Shown piece by piece: positions 33,156-40,395 of a stretch of DNA of 49,764 bases (the first letter of the stretch is position 1; the number at the start of each line of letters is the position of its first letter). The notes beneath the pieces were generated by a model that was not told the origin of the DNA, made no database searches, and worked only from the letters and a program-made list of their open reading frames with translations. Source of the DNA: DASRHT01 sp035293765 (GTDB lineage Bacteria > Chloroflexota > Ktedonobacteria > Ktedonobacterales > Ktedonobacteraceae); NCBI GenBank assembly GCA_035293765.1, contig DATGMF010000032.1, positions 1-49,764 on the forward strand. The letters are read 5' to 3'. The translations under genes were made by a program, and so were the position numbers.

Positions 33156-34907
33156 ATGAACGAAATAGCGGAACGGACAATAGCTGTCTCAGAGGTATTT
33201 GGCCCAACAGCGCAAGGTGAGGGAGCACTCATTGGCAAGCCCACAGTCTTTGTGCGTACGGGGGGATGTGATTACAGGTGCCTTGCACCTGGAACCCTTG
33301 TGACGCTACATGATTTAACACAAAAGCCAATTGAGTTGCTACGTCCTGGTGATATGGTACTTGGATATGCACGCGTAAACACCGCAACAACAAATGGGCC
33401 ATTACGTCTGGTATCTACACCTGTCCTGGCTGTAAGAGCACTTGATCCCGAGCCAACCATTCGCATTGTGCTTGATGATGGCACGGAGTTACTTTGCTCA
33501 CCTGATCATCGCTGGTGGGTTGAGAAATTGTTGCCAAACGGATGGGTACATAAAAATCCTCGCCGGAAAGGGTTAGAAGGAAATTATCGGAAAGCATCTA
33601 CTTTGACTCCTGGTCAGTATATAAAAGGTTTTGGGCAAGCCATTCGTCAGCCTCGTGAAACGGATATGTGGCGGCGTGGCTATCTTCGTGGGGCTTTTGA
33701 TGGTGATGGTCATATTAGTGATGCATGGATAGCAATGCGTGTTACCAGTCGCTCATTTTTTGATGCTGTAGTAGCTACGAGCGCATTAGTTGCTACACCA
33801 CTGGCTGAATATGCTGAAGGGGTAACTACGCATGGCACGCCGCTTTATCGGTCACGTTTACCGGAAGCGGCTCGTTCAGCGTTTATGCAGGCTATAGAAT
33901 GGCAGGAAGCCCCAGAGTTTGCTCGCGGTTATTTAGCTGGTATGTTTGATGCCGAAGGTCATGTACCTGTGAGCGATTGTTATTATACGCAGAACCAGGG
34001 GGTTGTCTGTGATCGCATTCAGCATGCTTTGGACCTTACAGGCTACCAATACCGACACTGGTCCAGTAATGGTCGTTCTAGTAGGATCTATGTAGATGAA
34101 AATCCCGCTGCATTCCTTACTCAGATCGATGTGCGTTGTGCGCATAAAAGAGCTGCTGCTGCCAGTCGAGGTATGGTCCGGCAACGTCGTAAAGTGGTTA
34201 GTGTTGAAGCAGGTCCAACTGTGCCTTTATTCGATATTCAAACCGGTACTGAGAACTTTTTGGCAAATGGCATGGTGAGCCATAATTGTTCGTGGTGTGA
34301 CACCCTCTACGCCGTTTTGCCGGAGTACAAAGCCGAGTGGACGCCGATGACCGCAGAAGCCATTATGGACGAGGTGCGGCGGCTCTCCGGCAATCAGCCT
34401 ATTCTCGTCACGCTCTCGGGTGGCAATCCTGCCATACAGCCGTTAGGGGAGCTGATCGATCTGGGGCATGAGGCCGGCTATACCTTCGCACTGGAGACGC
34501 AGGGGAGCGTGGCGCGGCCCTGGTTTGAGCGGCTGGACTATCTCACGCTCTCGCCCAAGCCGCCCAGCAGCAAGCAGGTCACGCGCTGGGAGCGATTAGA
34601 TCGCTGCGTGGCTTACGCTGGCAGTGGTCAGGGTGATAGGAGGGTGCAGGTCTGTTTGAAGGTGGTCGTTTTTGATGAGGAGGATTATGCGTATGCCAGG
34701 TATGTCGCGGAGCGGTATCCCGCCATTCCCTGCTACTTGCAGGCTGGCAACCACACGCCGCCGCACCTGGCGCAGGAAATTGACATCCCGGGCATTTTGA
34801 GCCGGATGGACTGGCTGATTCAACGCGTGACCGAGGACCGCTGGTTCAACGTTACGGTCCTTCCACAAATGCATGCCCTCTTGTGGGGCAACAAGCGCGG
34901 GGTCTAG
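33156..34907 (+). CDS. queE: 7-carboxy-7-deazaguanine synthase QueE, interrupted by an intein
   Basis: Radical-SAM enzyme that contracts carboxytetrahydropterin to carboxydeazaguanine. The 583-residue frame is about 336 residues longer than QueE because an intein lies after residue 41. Removing it joins GGCDYR to CSWCDTLYAV and restores the CX3CX2C motif that holds the 4Fe-4S cluster; the excised product would be 247 residues, normal for the family. Other QueE features: SEVFGPTAQGEG at the front, LSGGNPAIQP, ALETQGS and TLSPKPPSS. Start ATG 33156 with GAGGTAAG upstream. The enzyme cannot bind its cluster until splicing has occurred. Followed after 33 bases by folE. Confidence 0.95.
   Translation: MNEIAERTIAVSEVFGPTAQGEGALIGKPTVFVRTGGCDYRCLAPGTLVTLHDLTQKPIELLRPGDMVLGYARVNTATTNGPLRLVSTPVLAVRALDPEPTIRIVLDDGTELLCSPDHRWWVEKLLPNGWVHKNPRRKGLEGNYRKASTLTPGQYIKGFGQAIRQPRETDMWRRGYLRGAFDGDGHISDAWIAMRVTSRSFFDAVVATSALVATPLAEYAEGVTTHGTPLYRSRLPEAARSAFMQAIEWQEAPEFARGYLAGMFDAEGHVPVSDCYYTQNQGVVCDRIQHALDLTGYQYRHWSSNGRSSRIYVDENPAAFLTQIDVRCAHKRAAAASRGMVRQRRKVVSVEAGPTVPLFDIQTGTENFLANGMVSHNCSWCDTLYAVLPEYKAEWTPMTAEAIMDEVRRLSGNQPILVTLSGGNPAIQPLGELIDLGHEAGYTFALETQGSVARPWFERLDYLTLSPKPPSSKQVTRWERLDRCVAYAGSGQGDRRVQVCLKVVVFDEEDYAYARYVAERYPAIPCYLQAGNHTPPHLAQEIDIPGILSRMDWLIQRVTEDRWFNVTVLPQMHALLWGNKRGV
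33279..34286 (+). other. intein with LAGLIDADG homing endonuclease, in QueE
   Basis: 336 residues. The first residue is Cys (block A, CLAPGTLVTLHDLTQKPIEL). Block B has LLCSPDHRWWV, with Ser in place of the usual Thr three residues before His. Two dodecapeptide endonuclease motifs are present: YLRGAFDGDG (intein residues 135-144) and YLAGMFDAEG (218-227). The end has VPLFDIQTGTENFLANGMVS followed by His-Asn, and the next residue is Cys+1 of QueE, itself a cluster ligand. All residues for splicing are present. The DNA is markedly richer in A and T than the flanking queE sequence. Confidence 0.95.
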
Positions 34908-34940
34908 CATAAACTGTAGACAAAGCGAGGACTAGAACCT

Positions 34941-35567
34941 ATGGTAATGTATCAGGATAAAGCGAAGAAAGATGGGCTGAATGGGCATCATAAGCCCATG
35001 AAGGATCTTGAGATGCTCCCCAGGCAGATCGATTATGCCAGAGTGCTGGAGTTAGGACGCGAGTTGCTGATTGCGTTAGGAGAAGATCCTGATCGCGAAG
35101 GGCTGCTCGACACGCCGCGCCGTTGGGCCGATTGGTGGCGTGAATTCCTTGAGTATGACCCGGGGACAACCGAGACCTGCTTCGAATCTGTCTCCACCGA
35201 TCAGATGGTCACGGTTTCAGGCATCCGTGTATGGAGCTTGTGTGAACATCACCTGATCCCCTTCTGGTGCGACGTTGCCATCGGCTATATTACCAAAGGC
35301 AAGGTGCTGGGCCTCTCAAAATTTGCGCGTATCGCTCACCAGTTCGCCCATCGGCTGCAACTGCAAGAGCAGCTTGGGCAGCAGATTGCCGACGAGATCA
35401 GCCGTATTACCGGAACGGAGGATATCGCCGTCGTGCTCAAGGGCGAGCATCTGTGTATGACCTCGCGTGGCATCCGCACGCCAGGCATCATGACCTCCTC
35501 CGTTATGCGCGGCGCCTTCCGTGCCGAAAGCGAGACCCGCATGGAATTTTTCCGCCTGATCGGCTAA
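34941..35567 (+). CDS. folE: GTP cyclohydrolase I FolE
   Basis: Opens GTP to dihydroneopterin triphosphate, first step of both folate and queuosine synthesis. 208 residues. Zinc ligands lie in SLCEHHLIPF and KGEHLCMTSRG; LGLSKFARIAHQFAHRLQLQ and TETRMEFFRLI match the family. Its place directly after queE suggests this copy feeds QueD. Start ATG 34941 with GCGAGG upstream; an ATG two codons later is possible. Confidence 0.95.
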   Translation: MVMYQDKAKKDGLNGHHKPMKDLEMLPRQIDYARVLELGRELLIALGEDPDREGLLDTPRRWADWWREFLEYDPGTTETCFESVSTDQMVTVSGIRVWSLCEHHLIPFWCDVAIGYITKGKVLGLSKFARIAHQFAHRLQLQEQLGQQIADEISRITGTEDIAVVLKGEHLCMTSRGIRTPGIMTSSVMRGAFRAESETRMEFFRLIG

Positions 35568-35585
35568 CCCCACCGATCCATGATG

Positions 35586-35737
35586 GTAGGGGCAATGCCT
35601 TGCGCTTGCCCTGCCTGTTTTATAGCAGCAAAACAGGCCGTTTCTCTGGCAAAGTACCTTTTGCGGTCGCTTGGGCAAAACCTGAGGCCCGTGAGAATTG
35701 CTAGTATACTCTGTAGGGGTAGGTCTTGTACCTGCCC
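35586..35737 (+). repeat. REP copy and a short GTAG hairpin
   Basis: A GC...GC-type short REP at 35586-35613. At 35713-35737, GTAG is followed by GGGTAGGT, a CTTGT loop and ACCTGCCC, an 8-bp hairpin with one G-T pair. The latter resembles sequence at 37809-37831 inside the ABC gene. Confidence 0.6.
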
Positions 35738-35774
35738 GATAGCTAGCAAACTAGAACTGTAGAGGTAATGCTTT

Positions 35775-36854
35775 TTGAATAGCAGCAATTCTCTTTCAAC
35801 CGCTGCGCCCTACTTGCAGCCGCCACCAGGCAGGCGGTATGTGCGCTCGTTTCTTTTTTCTCGCCGCATCAGTGCGCCCTTTGCAAAGGTGCATCTGATC
35901 CCGCGCACGTTACTGGTGCTGTGCATGTCCGGGGTGCAGTTGCGCGCCATTAATGCGACCCCCCCCGATATCGTCAGCGCAAGCATCCTCTGGATCGTAT
36001 CGCTGGCACTGTTTTATTGTAGCGGCATGCAGGCAAAAACCGCCCGCATCTACCTGTTGCTGACCTTCCCGGCCCTCTTTAGCCTCTTCACCACCTGGAT
36101 CTTCTTCAATCCCGTGCCGGGACGAGCTATCCTGTGGCGCTATCCTCTCTATTCGGGGACGCTTGTTCTGGGTCTGGCCGTCTGGCAATTGCTCTGGTTA
36201 GCAATCGTCGTGGGCTATTTTCTCTGGACGCGCAAGCTTGCGACAGGTATCCTCATAGCAACCGTGGTCGCGATTGCACAGACGCTGTTGCTGCCATTGC
36301 CTACCTGGACCTTTGCCCGGGTCGCGTTTTTTCATCCGCTCACCATTCTGGTCAGCGATTATGGTTTGCTGGTCGCCATCACTAAAGTCATTGGCTACTC
36401 CGGTATGGTGTTTACCACTATCGCCCTGGTCGTGACCAGCCGCGACGCCGAACTGATAGGGACGCTGCGCCAGTTGCGGGCTCCCCACGTTATCATCTTC
36501 TTTCTCAGCACCGTTTTTCGCGCGCTCAACCTGGCTTTAACCGACTATGAAACGATCCACCAGGCGCAAATCGCGCGTGCCATCAACGCACGTCCGCGCA
36601 GCTTTATCCGGCGGCTCCGCGACCTGAGCAGCATTGCTGTGCCGATGGTGGCGATGATGATTCGTCGCTCCAGCGAAATCGGCGATGCGCTGATCGCGCG
36701 CGGCTACCGCCTGGGTCAGGCCAGCGCCGATTTTTACGAAACGGCCCCGTTCCGGTTCATCGATTGGCTTGTGCTGGCCTGCTGTCTCGGCTTGCTCTAT
36801 CTGGCAGTCGGGCCATATAGTAATATGACGGTGGTGTTGCATCTATGGCAATAA
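35775..36854 (+). CDS. ecfT: ECF transporter transmembrane (T) component
   Basis: 359 residues with about six or seven membrane segments and the two Ala-Arg-Gly-type coupling motifs of T components (QIARAINAR and ALIARGYRLG) that contact the ATPases. It is longer than typical because of an N-terminal extension. Start TTG 35775 with AGAGG upstream; no ATG in frame is close. The ATPase gene starts inside its last codons (10-base overlap), so the two are translated together. No substrate-binding S component is visible in the window, so the substrate is unknown. Confidence 0.85.
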   Translation: MNSSNSLSTAAPYLQPPPGRRYVRSFLFSRRISAPFAKVHLIPRTLLVLCMSGVQLRAINATPPDIVSASILWIVSLALFYCSGMQAKTARIYLLLTFPALFSLFTTWIFFNPVPGRAILWRYPLYSGTLVLGLAVWQLLWLAIVVGYFLWTRKLATGILIATVVAIAQTLLLPLPTWTFARVAFFHPLTILVSDYGLLVAITKVIGYSGMVFTTIALVVTSRDAELIGTLRQLRAPHVIIFFLSTVFRALNLALTDYETIHQAQIARAINARPRSFIRRLRDLSSIAVPMVAMMIRRSSEIGDALIARGYRLGQASADFYETAPFRFIDWLVLACCLGLLYLAVGPYSNMTVVLHLWQ

Positions 36855-38644
36855 AAGGCGAACAATACGAGGTATCACCCGCGCATATGGAAGGGAACCG
36901 ATCAGTCGCATTGAGCAGCGAGGGGCTGTGGTGGCGCTATCCAACCTATAGCGATACGCCTAATCCCTGGACGCTGCGCAATATCGCTCTGGAAGTGGAG
37001 CAGGGGGAGTGTTTTGGCATTACCGGACCGAGTGGCGCTGGCAAAACGACGTTATGTCGCACCCTGCTCGGCATCCTGCCATATAGCGCGCGTCTCACGG
37101 CTGAGCAACTGCCGCAGCATTTTCGGGGCGTGGTCAACCTGCTGGGTGAGCCGGTGACTGCCAAAACGGCTCATGCTCATCAAATGGGGATGGTGCTGCA
37201 AGATCCAGAAAACCAGTTTCTACGCATGAGCCTGCTGCACGAACTTGGTCTGGGTTTACAGATGCAGGGTCTGGCTAACGACGAGATTCTCCAGCGATCA
37301 TACGAGGCGCTGCGCTGGGTCGGGCTGGAGCATCTCTGGCATGGAGCTGCCTATCTCCATCCTGCCGATCTCTCCGGCGGCCAGAAGCAGCGCGTCGCCA
37401 TCGCCGCCTTCTTAGCCCTGCGACCCCAGGTACTGATCCTGGATGAGCCGACCAGCGACCTCGATCCCGTCGGCAAACGCGAAGTGATCGAGACCATTGC
37501 CCGCTTGAGGCGCGATTATCGCATGACCGTCATCCTCGTTGAGCAGGACCCCGAGATCCTCACCGCCTTCTGTGACCGTATCGCCCTGCTGCATGAAGGA
37601 CGGATCGAACTCGTTGCCTCCCCTGCCGATTTTTACGCTCAACGTACCATTTTAGAAGAGTGCGGCGCCTCGGTCGGCGAATTAACGCGCATCTCCTGGC
37701 AGACCGGCTATACCTTCGAGTCGCGCCCGCCGCTCACGCTGGAAGAAGGCGTTGCGGCACTCGCTCCTGCGCTCGCTGGTCGTACATTCAAGGTGCAACA
37801 GGGGCCAGTGGGGGTAGGTCTTGCACCGACTCAACCTGTTGTCGAAGCGGAGCAGGTGTATTATCACTATGGAGATGGCACGCTGGCTCTCAAAGGGATT
37901 GACCTGACGCTGTATCGCGGGGAAATGCTGGCGCTGCTGGGGCCGAATGGCAGCGGCAAGACCACCTTCGCCAAGATTCTGGCAGGCATTTATCGCCAGA
38001 CAAAGGGAAAAGTCCAGGTGCTGGGGCAGGACCTCTCCTCGCGCAAAGTGCGCAGATTGCTCCCGCGCTCGGTTGGTTATGTCTTTCAGAACCCCGATCA
38101 CCAGCTCTTTTGCCGCAAGGTGAGCGACGAAATCGAATACGGGCTAAAAAACCTGGGCATGGACGCTGCCAGCAGACGCCAAAGGGTGAGTGAGACGCTG
38201 ACCGCCGTCAATCTGGAGCGTTATGCTGACGAGGACCCGCTCTTTTTGAGCAAGGGGCAGCGCCAGCGCTTGGCGGTCGCGGCAGTATTAGCGATGGGAC
38301 CCGATATCCTGATCGTCGATGAGCCAACCACCGGGCAGGACCAGCGTTCGATTACAGATATCATGCGACTATTGTGTGAGTTGCAGCACCAGGGAAAAAC
38401 TGTGCTGATCATTACGCACGATATGACGCTCGTGGCCGAATATTGCCAGCGCGTCGTCGCCTTCCGTGATGGCCTCGTCGCTTTCGTGGGCACGCCGACG
38501 GAGCTATTTAGCGGGCCAGCGATTTTAAGCAAGACCGGACTGCGTCCACCCACAGCCGCCGCGCTCGCTGCCCGTTTGCGCCAGGACAAACCGGACCTGC
38601 CCCCAATACTCACGGTGGAGCAATGGGAGAATATACTGTCGTAA
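36845..38644 (+). CDS. ECF transporter ATPase, two fused ABC domains (EcfA-EcfA')
   Basis: 599 residues. First domain: Walker A GPSGAGKTT, signature LSGGQKQRV, Walker B VLILDEPTSDLD. Second domain: GPNGSGKTT, LSKGQRQRL (Lys instead of Gly), ILIVDEPTTGQD. Q-loops read VLQDPENQFL and VFQNPDHQLF, typical of cobalt/ECF-type ATPases. It powers the T component encoded just upstream. The linker between the domains (PVGVGLAPTQPV) is encoded by a repeat-like sequence at 37809-37831. The next gene is preceded by its own promoter. Confidence 0.92.
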   Translation: MAIKGEQYEVSPAHMEGNRSVALSSEGLWWRYPTYSDTPNPWTLRNIALEVEQGECFGITGPSGAGKTTLCRTLLGILPYSARLTAEQLPQHFRGVVNLLGEPVTAKTAHAHQMGMVLQDPENQFLRMSLLHELGLGLQMQGLANDEILQRSYEALRWVGLEHLWHGAAYLHPADLSGGQKQRVAIAAFLALRPQVLILDEPTSDLDPVGKREVIETIARLRRDYRMTVILVEQDPEILTAFCDRIALLHEGRIELVASPADFYAQRTILEECGASVGELTRISWQTGYTFESRPPLTLEEGVAALAPALAGRTFKVQQGPVGVGLAPTQPVVEAEQVYYHYGDGTLALKGIDLTLYRGEMLALLGPNGSGKTTFAKILAGIYRQTKGKVQVLGQDLSSRKVRRLLPRSVGYVFQNPDHQLFCRKVSDEIEYGLKNLGMDAASRRQRVSETLTAVNLERYADEDPLFLSKGQRQRLAVAAVLAMGPDILIVDEPTTGQDQRSITDIMRLLCELQHQGKTVLIITHDMTLVAEYCQRVVAFRDGLVAFVGTPTELFSGPAILSKTGLRPPTAAALAARLRQDKPDLPPILTVEQWENILS

Positions 38645-38649
38645 GAATC

Positions 38650-38678
38650 TTGACATTGTGGAAAAACTCAGGTAGTAT
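38650..38678 (+). promoter_or_regulatory. sigma-70-type promoter of the MFS gene leader
   Basis: TTGACA (38650-38655), 17-base spacer, TAGTAT (38673-38678). The best promoter match I saw in the window. It starts about 6 bases after the ABC gene stop codon. Confidence 0.65.
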
Positions 38679-38762
38679 CTTTCCAGAGTGAAAAGAAACA
38701 CATCAATTTTTGTTGAGAAGGATATATTCATAGCTTGAAGGCCGTACTATACGCGCAGCAAG

Positions 38763-38843
38763 ATGTTTTTCGTGCGCACTGCCGTGAGCACTGCACTCGA
38801 TGGCTCCCGGCCCACGGCCATAGTATGCCCTTTTTCAGGTTGA
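38763..38843 (+). CDS. candidate leader peptide of the MFS gene (26 residues)
   Basis: ATG 38763 to TGA 38843 encodes a peptide beginning MFFVRTAVSTALDG. The ribosome-binding site is weak. An overlapping frame in another register starts at TTG 38734, about eleven bases after GAGAAGGA, and ends near 38870, so which frame is translated is uncertain. Either would carry ribosomes across the regulatory hairpins: codons 7-8 of the ATG frame (GCC GTG) form the arm that masks the antiterminator, so a ribosome halted there would free it. Inducible drug-resistance genes are often controlled this way. Confidence 0.4.
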   Translation: MFFVRTAVSTALDGSRPTAIVCPFSG

Positions 38844-38893
38844 AGAATATGAGAACTAAAACAAACTCCTAAACAGCATGTACTGAGAAACAG

Positions 38894-38934
38894 GGCCGTG
38901 GGCGAAGCAAAGATCGCTCACGGCCTTTCTATTT
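38894..38934 (+). terminator. intrinsic terminator in the MFS leader
   Basis: GGCCGTGGGCGA (38894-38905) and TCGCTCACGGCC (38914-38925) form a 12-bp stem with one G-T pair and an 8-base loop, followed by TTTCTATTT. It lies about 120 bases before the MFS start codon and not at a gene end, which argues for conditional termination. Confidence 0.7.
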
Positions 38935-39056
38935 CCCCTGAAAAGACTCAAGAACCGTGAGACGAGCGCGCTGACCGTCCACGATTTTTTCCATGTTTGC
39001 CTGGGGTCAATCTGGCGCGCTGGCTCGCCTGTCGTACGAAAGGAAAAAAGACAATT

Positions 39057-40268
39057 ATGGCAATACTACGTGCATTTACCCACCGCTCTTTTGTGCTGCT
39101 CTGGAGCGGGCAAACCGTGTCCCGTCTGGGTGATAGCTTCTATACGATTGCCCTGGCGTGGTGGGTTTTGCAGAAAACCGGCTCAGCCACGGCTATGGGA
39201 GGGGTCCTGATCTGCTCCACGGTTCCCATGCTTCTCTGTCTCCTCTTTGGGGGAGTGGCGGTGGATCGGTTCTCTCGCGTCCATTTAATGCTGGCCTCCG
39301 ACCTGCTACGTGGGGCAGTAGTCGTGCTGGTTGCCCTGCTGGCGCTACTTCAATGGCTCGAACTCTGGCAAATTTTTGTGTTGAGCGCCCTTTTTGGCAT
39401 CGTCGATGCGTTTTTCTATCCAGCCGCCCGCGCCATCACGCCCGATCTGGTGCCGACCGAACTGCTGCCAGCGGCCAACTCGCTTGGTGATCTGAGCGCG
39501 CAGGGAGCGACGTTCATCGGTCCGGCCATTGCCGCTTTGATTATCGCGCTGGGTGGAACCTGGCTTGCCTTCGCTTTAGATGGGCTGTCTTTTCTCATCT
39601 CATCGGTCTGCCTGGTGGCGCTCCCTCGGGTACCGGCGTTGCGTCAAGGCGCCGAGAAAGAAGCTGGTGTACTGCGAGACATGTATCAAGGGATCAAAGC
39701 GGTGCTGGATTCTCCCTGGTTGTGGGTCACGCTGGTGATTGCCTGTGTGAGTACAATTTTCCTGGTGGGTCCCGCTGAGGCGGTATTGCCGCTGCTGGTG
39801 AAGCAGCGTTTCGGGGAGCAGGTGGGCGTGCTGGCGTTGTTGACCTCCCTGTCTGCGCTTGGTTCTGTGCTGGCGGCGTTCTGGCTCGGACAATTTAAGC
39901 GTCTGCGCCGGCGTGGACTGCTCAGCTATGGTGCGTGGCTGCTCTCTGGCCTGGCGTTGCTGGTCATGGGGCTGCCTCTGCCCGTGGCAGGAGTAAGCGC
40001 TGCTTTCTTTATCCAGGGGGTGTGCTTCACAGTGCTGGGGCTGGCCTGGGTGAGTAGCCTGCAAGATTCTGTCCCCGCCCATTTGCTGGGACGCGTCACC
40101 AGCATTGACTACCTCGTCTCCTCCGCGCTCACGCCCGTTGGCTATGGAGTGGCAGGTATCGTGGCTGATCACATCGGAGCTGCGCCGGTCTTTGTCATCG
40201 GCGGAGCCATTGCGGTCACTGTGATTGCACTGGGGTTGCTGCACCCTGATATTCGTGCGGTTGATTAG
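39057..40268 (+). CDS. MFS efflux transporter of the DHA3/Mef-like type
   Basis: 403 residues with about twelve membrane segments. The front (FTHRSFVLLWSGQTVSRLGDSFYTIALAWWVLQKTGS) and FGGVAVDRFSRVHLMLASDLLRG are typical of the DHA3 family, which includes macrolide efflux pumps; AFFYPAARAITPDLVP is another family block. Start: ATG 39057 after GAAAGGA; a TTG at 38997 is in frame but lacks support. It is preceded by an attenuator-like leader with its own promoter, which would suit a drug-inducible pump. Drug specificity cannot be read from the sequence. Confidence 0.85.
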   Translation: MAILRAFTHRSFVLLWSGQTVSRLGDSFYTIALAWWVLQKTGSATAMGGVLICSTVPMLLCLLFGGVAVDRFSRVHLMLASDLLRGAVVVLVALLALLQWLELWQIFVLSALFGIVDAFFYPAARAITPDLVPTELLPAANSLGDLSAQGATFIGPAIAALIIALGGTWLAFALDGLSFLISSVCLVALPRVPALRQGAEKEAGVLRDMYQGIKAVLDSPWLWVTLVIACVSTIFLVGPAEAVLPLLVKQRFGEQVGVLALLTSLSALGSVLAAFWLGQFKRLRRRGLLSYGAWLLSGLALLVMGLPLPVAGVSAAFFIQGVCFTVLGLAWVSSLQDSVPAHLLGRVTSIDYLVSSALTPVGYGVAGIVADHIGAAPVFVIGGAIAVTVIALGLLHPDIRAVD

Positions 40269-40395
40269 ATATCTTTAGCCTGTGAGAAAACAGGGTAAGG
40301 CGGCAGAGGTAAGTCACCTGTCGCCTCGCCCCATTGCTTACAAGCCCGAGACGGATGGGCTCACGGCCTGGCTCTTTATGCTTATACCTCCGGCG

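Larger units (their letters stand above)
38685..38934 (+). promoter_or_regulatory. structured leader with competing hairpins (attenuator-like) before the MFS gene
   Basis: GGCCGTACTAT (38740-38750) pairs with ATAGTATGCCC (38820-38830). Inside, GCCGTG (38781-38786) pairs with CACGGC (38813-38818). GCCCACGGCC (38810-38819) is also perfectly complementary to GGCCGTGGGC (38894-38903), which is the 5' arm of the terminator. The three pairings exclude one another, as in attenuators and riboswitches. It matches no riboswitch class I recognise. Confidence 0.6.

Noticed and set aside
38740..38934. Fluoride, guanidine or cobalamin riboswitch before the MFS gene
   Set aside because: The conserved core sequences of these classes are not present; only the competing-hairpin layout is seen.
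38997..39056. TTG start 20 codons upstream for the MFS gene
   Set aside because: No ribosome-binding site; the extra residues are hydrophilic and unlike the family, whereas ATG 39057 has GAAAGGA and begins at the conserved front.
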